Assembly: GCA_009823505.1 (NCBI GenBank)
Contig: VZQC01011939.1
Span: 3,638,751-3,702,750 of the forward strand
Direction: 5' to 3'
Source: Rhizomys pruinosus
Lineage: Eukaryota; Chordata; Mammalia; Rodentia; Spalacidae
DNA: 64,000 nucleotides
Part shown: in pieces, positions 12,263 through 21,876 of the stretch
Numbering within the stretch: the stretch's first letter is position 1
Layout of the letters: every line of letters starts with the position of its first letter
Notes under the pieces: generated by a model
What the model saw: only the letters and a program-made list of their open reading frames with translations
Databases searched by the model: none
What the model was told of the DNA's origin: nothing
Program-made: the position numbers and the translations under genes

Positions 12263-12535
12263 TTGTACATAGGTCTGTGCTGCTCCACCACTCCGTTGAT
12301 GTCTTCTTTAATAATGACTTTTTCCTTTTAACTGTTATGTGTGTAATCAAAATATCTGCAGTAATTGTGAAGTTATGTGCCGACGCTATGCACATATGCC
12401 TGGTGAGGAATCAGAAGAGGGCATGTCAGAATTCCCTGAAACTGGAAGTTTCGAATGGTTGTTAGCTGACACGGTGGGTGCTGGGGATTGGAATTTACTC
12501 GGCTGAGGTATAGTGGAGCAGTCAACCTTTAGTTT

Positions 12536-12790
12536 TGTTCCATTGGTCAACTGGTCGTTTTTTGTGCCAGTACCAAGATGTTTTTTTATGAAATTCATTA
12601 AGTGAATTTTAAGCGATTCCATATGACTTAAAAGTGATTTTTTTTCTCCCAAGTCTGTGAAGAAACTCTTAGGGATTTTTAATTCGGGATTGCATTTGAA
12701 TCTGTATACTAATTTATGGTAGAAAATGGTCCATGGTCTTTAACAATCTGAGTCCATTCTACCCTCCCTAGTATCATAACAATAATTTTA
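12536..12790 (-). mobile_element. Corrupted L1 ORF2 mid-region
   Basis: 'tgccagtaccaagatgtttt' and, 150 bp on, 'gggattgcatttgaatctgt' are well-known antisense L1 ORF2 phrases in the right order and spacing. The surrounding bases are heavily altered. A minus-strand open frame across it (12386-12652) is not L1 in frame. Confidence 0.6.
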
Positions 12791-13053
12791 CTTTATCTAT
12801 GCGACACCACAAGTACCTCATACGAAAAAAGCAAAAACCAATTAAATGACAAGGTCTTTCACCATCTTACACGAGTAGTGCTTGCTTACAAGTCGCATCA
12901 CATTAGCTTTCTAGCGCGTGGGATTATTAAATTTATTTGATTTGTATACATTGATTTAACCTATAAGTTTGTGTGTTTGGGAAATAATGTTTTGGCATGG
13001 TTGTCTTACCTGGATATACAGGAGTGCTGGTGGCCACGGAGGCTGTAGGATGN

Positions 13054-13192
13054 GTCTTTTCAGACAGGGTCTCCTGTAGCCCCAGCTGTCCTGGAACTCA
13101 CTCTGTAGACCAGGCTGGCCTTGAACTCACAAGGATCCGCCTGCCTCTGCCTCCCAAGTGCTAGGACTAAAGGCGTGCGAGAACTTGGCTTT
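13054..13192 (-). mobile_element. B1 SINE (minus strand)
   Basis: The plus strand reads 'cagacagggtctcctgtagc', 'ctggaactcactctgtagac' and 'cctcccaagtgctaggacta', an antisense B1 of normal quality, beginning directly after the 'n'. Its outer end (about 13175-13200) degrades again. Confidence 0.85.
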
Positions 13193-13533
13193 TAGACTTG
13201 GTTAAGGCCCTGTCTCTTGCTGTATTTATAGGGTTTCTCAATGCTGTGCGTTATTTGATACTGATTAAGGTACATATCATGATGTTCTTTTCTCCTTTGC
13301 ATCTGATAGAGATTAGAGTCACGACTAAAATCCCACCTTGCAGGTTACATTCCTAGCTCTGCAGTCTTGCCGATAGTGCTCTGTTGTTTACGAAAGTGTG
13401 AGCTGTATCTACAGGCATTCTTAGAGTTATCTTCATGACATTTAAAAACCTACCACTGCTAGCTAACGTGCTCTTGCTTGTCTCCTCTTCCACCTTCCAG
13501 GGTCCCTTTTGTAAAAAAAAAAAAAAAAAAAAA
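13193..13533. other. Unassigned sequence, possibly still part of the noisy segment
   Basis: No repeat or gene recognised. CpG remains somewhat raised. A run of about 20 A closes the stretch (13514-13533) and may be the far edge of the unpolished patch. Confidence 0.4.
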
Positions 13534-14125
13534 GACAAGTTCACATCAGAAAATTCATACCAAGAATCATACAAGTTTAAGAACTGTGAAAAATCCTTTA
13601 ACATAGTTTAAGTTTTAGTAAACATCAGAGAATTCAAACAACAGAAAATTATTTTCACTACGAGTAGGAAAACAAAAACTATGGAAGACTAGAATATATA
13701 AATGCATATTTTAAAAGTGGCTACATTAAGTATCTTCATTTAATACTTCTATATTATGTTATCTCATACTATGTTTTTAAAACACAGAGAACAAAAACAA
13801 AACAAACAAAAAAACCTACAGAATCTTAGATTCTGTGGCAGACAGGGTAGACAGAAAAGGGAAATGGAAAGTGGAAAAGAAACCACGTGAAACTAAAAAA
13901 AAATAAATAAATAAAAAAATAAAAAAATAAAAATAAAAGGCCTTTAGGCAGTACAAATTAGGAAAGCACAGTGAAGAGAAAGCCTTTACATGTGACAAAG
14001 ACAAGAAAGTTTTTAAGTGGCAACTTATTCTTACTTCAGTATCAGATCTTTCATAAGAAAACCCTTTTGAGTATACTGAACATACAAGGCATTTAACCAA
14101 CAAGATCGAAACTGAAGACAAATGC
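13534..14125 (+). pseudogene. Decayed C2H2 zinc-finger-like sequence
   Basis: Several pieces read like the tandem fingers of a KRAB-type zinc-finger protein, with frameshifts and stops. At about 13544-13600 one frame gives 'SSHQKIHTKNHTS', and after a one-base shift 'KNCEKSFN', as in the H-x3-HTGEKP linker plus the next finger. At 13615-13670 another frame gives 'SKHQRIQTTENYFHYE'. At 13950-14030 'EEKAFTCDKDKKVF' resembles 'GEKPFxCxxCGKxF', with the second cysteine replaced. An A-rich patch (13896-13939) interrupts it. No intact finger remains, so it is a dead relic. The parent gene is not identifiable by eye, and chance similarity cannot be fully excluded. Confidence 0.55.
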
Positions 14126-14235
14126 TGAAGCACAGGTACTGAGATGTGCCTTCCTAAGGATGTAAAACACAGGGCTCTCCAAGTCACATTAGTCCCACAC
14201 ACCTATTTTATTCTTCATAGTTGTCATCACTTGAA

Positions 14236-14418
14236 GTCTTACACAACACAGGACCACCTGCCCAGGGATGGCACTGCCCACGGTGGGCTGGGCCCTCCCA
14301 CATCACTAAACAATCAAGAAAATGCCCTACAGACATGGCCACAGGCCAGTCCAATGGAGCCCAGTTGTGGCTCCTTCAACTCAGGTGTGTCAAGTTGACA
14401 CTAAAGCTACCCAGCACA
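14236..14418 (+). mobile_element. 3' half of the rodent medium-reiteration repeat
   Basis: It aligns with 9599-9784: 'caggaccacctgcccaggga', 'gctgggccctcccacatcac', 'tgtgtcaagttgacactaaa'. The 5' half is absent, so this is a truncated copy. Confidence 0.75.
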
Positions 14419-14516
14419 CAGAGACAGGTAGATTTCTGTGAGATTGAGGCTAGCAAGGTCTCCATAGTGAGTTTGAGGCCTGCTAAGACTACAAGGAGAC
14501 CTTGTTTCAAAAAAAA
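14419..14516 (+). mobile_element. B1 SINE fragment (3' part)
   Basis: 'gagacaggtagatttctgtg' through 'aaggagaccttgtttcaaaa' is the last two thirds of a B1 with an A/GA tail. It abuts the preceding repeat. Confidence 0.75.
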
Positions 14517-15690
14517 GAGAGAGAGAAATTTCCTCTGTGTGTATGTGTTCACATGTTGAAGGTCTCCTTGGAAATTCCCATTTTGCTGCTCCAGTAGGAT
14601 GATATTGAGAGAAGATGGGACATTTGGGAGGGAAGTAGGTGCCTTTTAGGAGGAAGAGAGCCAGCCCTCTGTCTGCTTTGTAAGCACACTTGAGCAGGTG
14701 GGCATCTGCAAATCAGACAGGGCCCTCTCCAGACACCATGCCTGCCGGTGCTGCGGTCTTGGCTTTACTCTCCAGAACCATTCAGATGAAGGAGTCCTGG
14801 GATGTGGCGCCCACTGGAACAGCCTGAGCAGACAGTGTCTGCATATTCATCTCGCTCCATCGGGTGTTCTCACATTCAAACATATATTTCAGTCTCTCTA
14901 ACATATGTCAGATATAGAAATGGAAGAGAGGAAGAGAAGTCATAAATCCAAGTCAGACTTCAGGTTTGCCCAAAGAGGTGACAAGGAGACCAAGAAAAAA
15001 ATTATTCCCAATATCCTTAATTGGAACTCAACTTAGCCAGAGAATCTGTAAGTGCAGCCACAGAAGGACAGAGAGGACAACAAGCAATTGGGCCAAAATA
15101 CTTAATAAAGAAAATGCAGCCTGGCTCTGGACACCCTGGCATCCCTGACCCGGTTTGGTCAGACATCAATGCTGCTGGGCAAGCAGGAGGCTGCAGACGT
15201 CCCTCGGAGGGAGCACAGCGCTCCAGTCCTGTGCACCACCACCTGCCTCCTTTCAGAGCAACAGAGCTTTCCGCTGCTCAAGTCTCTCCCTTTCAGGCCA
15301 CTTAGTTAACGTGAAGATGTCAGTGCACAAAGGTTCCTTTCCTGCTTCATAAAGCAGCCACTTGGTCTGGTGGGCTGCTTCACAGGTTCCGTCTGACATG
15401 TGTGCATGCATGTGTGCTGGCTTCCAAAGGCTCACAGGTTGCTCTTTGCGTGCATACATATATGTTAGCCTACCATCCATTAGACGCTGCACAACTGTGT
15501 CTGTGTTCATGCTAGTTTATGGATTCTAGCCTTCAGAATGCCATGTCTAATGTGAAAGGCTTTGACCTATAGTGAGGTTCTCACAGGTGACTTCTGGTCA
15601 TTTTGGTTCAACAGTTTGCATAAGGTCACAAGTAAACACAATAACAGGGATGTGGAATTCTAAAATAGCATTTTAAGAAAGCCCCAAGTA
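14517..15690. other. Unique non-coding sequence
   Basis: No repeat or gene recognised. The short overlapping plus frames at 14966-15352 have no motif. The left target-site duplication of the next B1 lies at 15675-15690. Confidence 0.5.
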
Positions 15691-15848
15691 GCCAGGCATG
15701 GTGGCACACGCCTTTAATCCTAGCACTTGGGAGGCAGAGGCAGGTGGATCTTTGTGAGTTCAAGGCCAGCCTGATCTACAGAGTGAGTTCCAGGACAGCT
15801 GGGACTACAGGGAGACCCTGTCTCAAAAAGACCAAAAAAAAAAAAAAA
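15691..15848 (+). mobile_element. B1 SINE, young copy
   Basis: Full-length B1 ending in a long A tail. A 16 bp direct repeat 'aagaaagccccaagta' / 'aagaaagccccgagta' (15675-15690 and 15849-15864) is its target-site duplication. Confidence 0.95.
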
Positions 15849-15864
15849 AAGAAAGCCCCGAGTA

Positions 15865-16064
15865 AACCCGTCCCAACCCAGATGGCACACTGAGTATTGC
15901 TCCACAGAGACTCCATTGCTCAACCAGGTTACAGAAAGGCTGGCTTAGTGCATAGATAAAATGAGGTCTATGAACATCAGCTATGGTGCCCAGGAGGAAG
16001 AGATGTGTTAAAAACTCCCTCCTTTGAATACAAAGAATTTATTCCTTTATTGAAATGGTACTTA
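15865..16064. other. Unique sequence
   Basis: Nothing recognised. Confidence 0.4.
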
Positions 16065-16115
16065 TTTTTTTAATTAATTAATTAATTAATTAATTTATTT
16101 ATTTGTTTATATGTT
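16065..16115. repeat. (TTAA)n / (TTTA)n simple repeat
   Basis: Tandem TTAA from about 16069 to 16094, then TTTA units. It sits at the 3' (tail) end of the minus-strand L1 that follows. Confidence 0.95.
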
Positions 16116-17271
16116 TATCAAATCTAGACCCGTGTCCTCCCCATCCCCCCACCCCACCAGAGCTCATGCATTCTGCCAAACATGCTTTTCATCTCTTTCT
16201 CAGTCTTTCTCAAAATTCTCCATGTGGACTGTTTTGAGCAGAAGTTCACTGTTTTGGTCAGTTCTTTGATGCAGTCCTTTCTATTGTTGCTGTTGTTGTT
16301 ATTGTTGTTTCCAATATGCATCACTCCCAACTGCTTGGACAAAAGCTCAAGGGGCCATGCACAAGAAATACTTACAACTAGGTAATTGGCACTAGCATCC
16401 ACAGATGAGTGATACCATTTGTTTTTTGTTTTTCTGGGACTGTATTACTTCACTCATCATGATGTCCTCTAGCTCCAGCCATTTTCCTGCAAAGCTCATG
16501 ATGTCATCTTTCTTTACTGCTGCATAGAACTCCATTGTGTAGATGTACCACATTTTCTCTATCCACTCGTCAGTTGAGGGGCATTTAGGTTGGTTCCAGC
16601 TCCTTGCTATTGTGAAGAGAGCTGAAATAAACATGGCCGTGCATGTATCTCTGTGGTGGCGTAAGTCTTGAGGGTACATGCCCAGGAGTGGTATGGCTGG
16701 GTCGGGTGGCAAGTTCATTCCAAGTCTTCCAAGGGTTCTCCACACTGCTTTCCATAGTGGCTGTACGAGTTTACATTCCCACCAGCAGTGGATGAGTGTT
16801 CCCCTTTCCCCACAACCTCTCCAGCACTTGGTATCATTTGTTTTCTTGATCCTAGCCAGTCTTATTGGAGTAAGAGGATATCTTAAAGTGGTTTTGATTT
16901 GCATTTCCTTAATGATTAGTGATGTTGAACACTTCTTAAGGTGTTTCTCAGCCATCTCTAATTCCTCACTTGTGAAGTCTCTGTTCAGCTCTTTGCTCCA
17001 TCTATTGAGTGGGTCATTTGTTTTCTTTCTCTTTGTTTTTTGCGTAGTTTATATAATCTGGAAATGAATGCTTTGTCAGATGTTTCTGTGGTGAAGGTTT
17101 CCTCCCACTCTGTGGGATTTCTCTTCAATTCCTTGATTGTTTCTTTTGATGTACAGAAGCTTTTGAGTTTAATGAGGTCCCATTTGTCAATTGTTGACCT
17201 TAATTCTTGTACAGCTGCTGTCTGATTTAGGAAGTCTTTTCCTACACCTATGTCGGTACTTATTTTCAAAC
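16116..17271 (-). mobile_element. 5'-truncated LINE-1 (minus strand)
   Basis: Read on the minus strand this holds the ORF2 C-terminal region (17269-16392) and a 3' UTR (16391-16116) containing 'atgcatgagctctggtgggg'. The same UTR text is found in the plus-strand L1 at 29465-29490, so the two copies are of related families. It is flanked on both ends by TTAA repeats (16069-16096 and 17275-17291), suggesting insertion into, or duplication of, a TTAA-rich target. Confidence 0.92.
16392..17269 (-). pseudogene. LINE-1 ORF2 C-terminal fragment (broken)
   Basis: ORF2 encodes the endonuclease/reverse transcriptase that copies L1 RNA into the genome. Only the C-terminal part is left here. The distal open frame of 187 residues (16955-16392) includes 'HCWWECKLVQPLWKAVW', the familiar L1 C-terminal Cys/His-rich stretch, and 'EKMWYIYTMEFYAAVKKDD'. 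The upstream part (17269-16985) holds '[12 protein letters not shown]' and 'WDLIKLKSFCTSKET' in a different frame, so at least one frameshift separates them at about 17000-17040. The endonuclease and the catalytic RT motifs are missing through 5' truncation. It is not functional. Confidence 0.92.
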
Positions 17272-17340
17272 TTTTAATTAATTAATTAATTGATTTGTTT
17301 ACTTATTTTGTGTGTGTGTGTGTGTGTGTGTGTGCATGTG
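17272..17340. repeat. (TTAA)n then (GT)n simple repeat
   Basis: TTAA units at 17275-17291 and about 11 GT units near 17311-17333. It abuts the 5'-truncated end of the L1. Confidence 0.95.
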
Positions 17341-19206
17341 TCTGAGTGTGAATGCAGGTGAATTTTATGCACACATGTAAAAGTCAGAGAGGAAAACTTT
17401 TGGGAGTGAGTTTTACTTTCCCACCTTTACACGGGTCCCAGAGATCAAACTAGTGAGCAAGCTTGTGTGGCGAGGGAGGGTTTTTGTCCTTCTGGCTCCT
17501 AGGGATTCATCTTCAGGTCTCCATTTGTCTCCCATGGTGTACCTGTCTGAACTTCTCCTGGACAGTTTCAATCACCCTGAGCTGGACCACTGGGGTCTTT
17601 GGCACTGTGTCTTCTGGAGCTCATACGATAAAAAACCAAGGCTGGCCCTAAGAACAGACAGTCCTCCCTCCCGTGCGTGGATGCTGGAAGCCCACACCAA
17701 GACACCAGATGATCTGGGTTCTGGCGAGGACCCTGCCCAGCTCCCCGATGGCACCTTCCCTGTGTCCTCGCATGCAGGGAGAGCCCTGCTAGGTCTGAGC
17801 CCTGCCCCTAGGCCTATCTCCAATGCAGCCACAGTGGAGTGACAGTTTGGGAGCCACAGTTCGGGCTGTGACCTGGTACTTTTACCTCCCAGTGGTGAAT
17901 GGATAGATCTGCCAAGAGAGAAGTCAGAATTCAGAGGAATTCAGAGGGTGAAGAAAACCATCCTCTGTGACACATAGGGACATACTGTGTGGAGTGAATG
18001 GGGCAGTCACGGGAGTAATTACCTTTATCCTTGCTATAACCAAAGAACTTCTAGTCCATCGGAGTGGACAGGAGGCAGAACAAAGCTTAACAGGAAGGGG
18101 CCTGGTTAAGATAGAGCCCTCAGGGACACATCGCCAGTGAGCCGCTTCCTCACCAGGCCCTGCCTTCCGGGGTTCTACCACCACCAAATCCTCTCGGATT
18201 TTGAGAGTGGATTAAACCCTGGGTTTGCTCAGACTCTTGAGATCCAGTCATCTCTGGAAAACCTTTACAGACAGGCCAGAGAGAAGCCTCACTTCTGCAG
18301 GGTGTCTCTCCATGTAGCCAACTTCACAACCAGAAGTGACCGTCAGACCTGGCTTAGCCAGTGTTTGGCTCCATGAATACTTGTGTACCCCTGTGAAGCC
18401 ATACCCAGGTCACCTGCACTGTCCTCCCATCGGTGTCCTCTCCTCTAACCCTGCCACCCACTTGTCCTGCCCCCTCTGGTTTCCCCCTCCTGCTGAATAG
18501 GAATCAGTGGCAGCCCATGCTTAGCAGGCTGAGGTCACTCTGAAGTGTGGCTGCCTTCTGAGGACTGTCTGGCTTCTTGCTGTCTCCAGATAAGCTGCTT
18601 ACTACCAAGAAGACAGAGGAGACTGCTGCCCTGGGCCCACTCCAGCAGGCCCTCACTGTCTTCTGGCCTCCTTGGTGTCTGGTGTCTATGTACTTGGGTC
18701 TGTTACTCCTCCTGCATCTTGGTGAGCTGCATGCCCCAGGCTTCTTCTACACTTATTTTTCTCCCTCCCTCAACTACGTGGCCAAGGCCATCAACCTGTC
18801 ACAGGCTCACGCGCAGGCATACCCACCCATAGTTACATTCTGCTCTCCCTCTGGGCCTCCAGATCTGAGTTTCCTTCTCCTCAGGGTTCTAGTTCATGAC
18901 CTTCATCATCTCCATCCACTGTCACCCACCTTGCCTTTGCCACTGTCCCTGCTCACTGTCCTGGAAGTCCCCTCCTCCCCAGCTTCTGCCTGGTTCTTAG
19001 AGGTTACCAATTCCCCTGAGGAACTGGCACCCTGGCTGCCTCCTCATGCTAGGGCAAGATCTCCAGGCTCAGGCTGTCGCTCCTACAACTGCCTCAGGTG
19101 CCTCCTCTCTGCAGCACTAGGCTTCTGTCTGCTGTCTTTCCTGACCTTTAGGTGTGTGCCTGAGTCTTTAATGGCTAAGGGACTTCTCCAGACCAATACT
19201 GTCTTT
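17341..19206. other. GC-richer unique sequence with the longest open frame
   Basis: No recognised exon. A plus-strand frame stays open from 18577 to 19344 (255 residues). It begins in a C/T-rich tract, has several Leu-rich stretches, and its last ~45 codons lie inside a B2 SINE, which argues against a real protein. Competing frames at 17453-17842 and 18545-18832 overlap it or lie near it. I see no start context or domain. Confidence 0.5.
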
Positions 19207-19342
19207 CATTTAATTTTTTGGATTTCTTTATTTTTATTTTTTGTGTATGAGTGTTTTGCCTGCATGTATTTAAGTGCACCTATGTATGGAATGCCTGTGG
19301 ATGTCAAAAGAGGGCATCAGATCTCCTGGAACAGGAGTTATT
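19207..19342 (-). mobile_element. B2 SINE fragment (minus strand)
   Basis: 'gtgttttgcctgcatgtatt', 'gcctgtggatgtcaaaagag' and 'cagatctcctggaacaggag' are antisense B2 3' half. The tRNA-like 5' half is missing. Confidence 0.85.
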
Positions 19343-19694
19343 AATCCCATGCTTCTAGGCTATGTTATGTCCCTTTCTTTTAAGAGGAAAGCTAGAAGCA
19401 AATGTCCCGAGGCTTGTATCTACTACCTCTGGCCTGCTGACCCGTCATCCCCTCAGAAGGACCCACATGCAAAACTATTCTTATGCTCTGAGAACCCAGT
19501 CTGGCTCTGCTCATTCCTCGATCCCAACGTGCCCTTCTCTCAATCCAGCTATGCCCATGGTAGCTCCTGAAATTACCACCTGGTTGCGGCTCAAGTACAA
19601 CCAGGTCCCAGGCTGGACACTCAGTCGGCACCTGACCCATCACGGCAACATTCCCAGGATCACACCCCGTATGTGTCCCTCCCCTGCTATCTTG

Positions 19695-19699
<5 letters not shown>
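19343..19699. other. Unique sequence
   Basis: Nothing recognised. Confidence 0.4.
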
Positions 19700-19748
<49 letters not shown>

Positions 19749-19880
19749 GTCAGACAGAGTCTCCCTGTTGCTTTGGCTGTCCTGGAACTTGCTAGGTAGA
19801 CCAGGCTGGTCTTGAACTCACAGAGATCCGCCTCTGCCTCCCAAGTACTAGGATTAAAGGTCTGTGCCACCATGCCTGGC
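19700..19880 (-). mobile_element. B1 SINE with very long poly(A) (minus strand)
   Basis: A 48-base T-run (19700-19747), the copied poly(A) tail, leads into antisense B1 ('gtagaccaggctggtcttga', 'cctcccaagtactaggatta'). A short direct repeat 'tcttgct' is seen on both sides. A tail this long usually marks a recent insertion, or is an assembly-sensitive homopolymer. Confidence 0.92.
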
Positions 19881-20110
19881 TCTTGCTGGCTCCTTTTGGC
19901 TGTGGTCTCCCAGCCTGGCTTGTCCTCTGCACCACCATCTTCTCTGGGAACAAGCCTTAGACTTTTATGTGGCTGTTCCAAAATTCTAGTCTGTATCCCA
20001 GGTATTTCCTGAATGGCACATTCACCTGTATCCCCAGCGTACCCATTAAGTACGGAAGACTCACGTGGGCTTTTTGTCTCACACTGAACTCTGTTCCTGC
20101 AGCTGCTCCT
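19881..20110. other. Unique sequence
   Basis: Nothing recognised; C/T-rich. Confidence 0.4.
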
Positions 20111-20278
20111 CCCCAGCCTTCTCACAGGCGATGTCCTCTCTCCTTGCACTCTCCCCAGCCTTCTCACAGGCGATGTCCTCTCTCCTTGCACTCTCCCCAG
20201 CCTTCTCACAGGTGGTGTCCTCTCTCCTTGCACTCTCCCCAGCCTTCTCACAGGTGGTGTCCTCTCTCCTTGCACTCC
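20111..20278. repeat. 42 bp minisatellite, 4 copies
   Basis: Units start at 20111, 20153, 20195 and 20237, each beginning 'ccccagccttctcacaggyg'. Units 1-2 carry 'gcgatg' and units 3-4 'gtggtg', so the array grew by duplicating pairs. The 42 bp period is 14 codons, which keeps frames open across it on both strands (19640-20275 minus, 19967-20554 plus, 20065-20322 plus). Confidence 0.95.
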
Positions 20279-20559
20279 TCAGCTGCTGGGACCCAGACCC
20301 TGCAGGCTCTCTGGCATCCTGAGTGCTCCTATTACACCTGTCTCTCTCTCTTCCACTCACCCACACCTGCTCCTTCCCTACCTGTACAAGGTGGGCCTCA
20401 TGAAGAGCCTATACCACTAGGACACCTCTGTACTGTCCAGCGGCTTCTCCTCTTACTTTCCAGTGCCTTCCCCACGCCTAGCCGTCTGCATCCAGCTGTT
20501 GAGGGAACTACCTGCCCTGGGGGATCTGGTCCTGCCGCCCTCCTGGTGGCATGACTCAT
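20279..20559. other. C/T-rich unique sequence
   Basis: Nothing recognised. Confidence 0.4.
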
Positions 20560-20960
20560 CCTTCCCTGACACCCCTTACATTGTAAGCATGCCTGCTCTC
20601 AGCTGTTTCTGGAATATTCCAGGCATAGTCTTGCCTAGGGACTTCTATCTGGCTTCTTTCTCTACCTGGAATCACCTTCACGGATCTGTAAAAAGCTGTC
20701 TGGGACAGCTGGTTATCCCCAGACTTCATGGTTATGTTTCTATTGCTTCCCAGACCCTGCACAGTCCCCTGTCAGCCAGGCTCTTTCCCAGGGGATGCTG
20801 CCCACCCAACCCCACTCCACACTCCCTGTGGTCTGCTTCACTCTTCACAATCTTATCTCATATCATCTGTATTAATTCATAAATGTACCCAATGAGCCCT
20901 CTCAAACACCTGCTAAAATGCATTCTCCTTAGAGGCAAGCACTGTGCTCCATTTTCTACT
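20560..20960 (-). mobile_element. Possible ancient L2-type LINE relic
   Basis: The order 'ttccaggcatagtcttgcct', 'tctctacctggaatcacctt' and a later 'cattctccttagaggcaagc' resembles the antisense 3' end of the mammalian L2 LINE (aggcacactcctgcc ... ctgcctggaa ... tgtaagctcc). Similarity is weak and by eye only. Confidence 0.4.
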
Positions 20961-21221
20961 CTAAGAGTTTTGGACACTAGCTTTATGACTTTTTTATTTT
21001 TAGCAAAGGAATAAATAAGACTGATTAATGATCAGCCATTGAGAAAAAAACCCAGTAGTGATGAAAAGAAAATCAAGGATTAAAAACACTAGACCACTAC
21101 TGACAAATCAAGCCTAGGAAACAGGAAGTGGGTGTGACCCAGCTCTGCTGGGCCTTCCAGTCCTCCCATTCCTGTGTCTTTAGAGTCAGAACTTTTGTAA
21201 CTTTAAGATGTGTGTGTTTCC
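20961..21221. other. Unique sequence
   Basis: Nothing recognised apart from the left target-site duplication of the B2 at 21206-21221. Confidence 0.4.
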
Positions 21222-21483
21222 CTGGGGCTGGAGAGATGGCCTAGTGGTTAAGAGCACCGACCGCTCTTGCAGAGGACCCGGGTTCGATCCCCAGCACCCA
21301 CATGGCGGCTGAGAATCGTCTGTAACTCCAATTCCAGGAGAACTCCAGTTCCAGGGGAATCTGATGCCCTCTTCTGACCTCCGTGGCATTACACCACATG
21401 GGTGCACAAACCTACACACAGACCATACATTCATCACATAAATAAAATAAAATAAAATAAAATAAAATAAAATAAAATAAAAT
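21222..21483 (+). mobile_element. B2 SINE, young full-length copy
   Basis: It begins with the tRNA-derived head 'gggctggagagatggcctag' with pol III box-like words ('ggttcgatcccc' = B box) and continues through 'gatgccctcttctgacctcc' to an (AAATA)n tail at 21434-21483. A 16 bp direct repeat 'agatgtgtgtgtttcc' / 'agatgtgtgtgtatcc' (21206-21221 and 21484-21499) is the target-site duplication. The body contains a local duplication 'actccaattccag' / 'actccagttccag'. Confidence 0.96.
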
Positions 21484-21499
21484 AGATGTGTGTGTATCC

Positions 21500-21876
21500 A
21501 AAGGACTGGGATTTTCTTCCTCCACAGAAAGTGGCCCAGTAATCAACATGAGGGAAGAGTCACACACTGGGCCGAGGTGAACACCCCTGCACTGGGCACC
21601 TCGAAGAGCAGTGTCACAAGGACATCTGCGGACTGGAGAATGGGGAAGCCTAGACTGCAGAATGCAGAAGCCTAGACCACCCGCTGCAAGTTTCAAGATC
21701 AAGGGAGAGGGGATTGGGGTTCTAAGACAATGGTGTTACTGCTCTGAGAGCATCAGGGCTGAGAGTTCCGTAAAGGCTGCCTTCCATCCGCCCAAGCGAA
21801 GCATTCCTGTGGGTGAAAATCAGAAACCGTTCTTTTTGATGTTCTAATCTTTTGTCTCTCATTAAAGTTTATAAAT
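21500..21876. other. Unique sequence
   Basis: Nothing recognised. Confidence 0.4.

Larger units (their letters stand above)
9857..13053. other. Error-rich segment, probable unpolished gap fill
   Basis: This 3.2 kb block is unlike its flanks. It contains pieces of B1, B2 and L1 that are recognisable but peppered with substitutions and indels far beyond any other copy in the window. CpG is near random: 17 CpG in 11521-11820 against 1 in 30001-30300, both AT-leaning. It ends exactly at the only ambiguous base of the window, the 'n' at 13053. I infer a raw long-read patch placed in an assembly gap. Real rodent DNA probably underlies it, but base-level content and open frames in it should not be trusted. 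Confidence 0.75.

Noticed and set aside
9857..13053. Horizontally acquired or foreign DNA, suggested by CpG content
   Set aside because: Corrupted host B1, B2 and L1 sequences are visible inside it, in correct internal order.
16392..16955. 187-residue minus frame as a gene
   Set aside because: It is the C-terminal end of L1 ORF2, truncated and frameshifted upstream.
21222..21300. tRNA gene suggested by box A/B-like words
   Set aside because: This is the tRNA-derived head of a B2 SINE; no cloverleaf with a proper acceptor stem was seen. The same holds for other B2, B3 and B4 heads.
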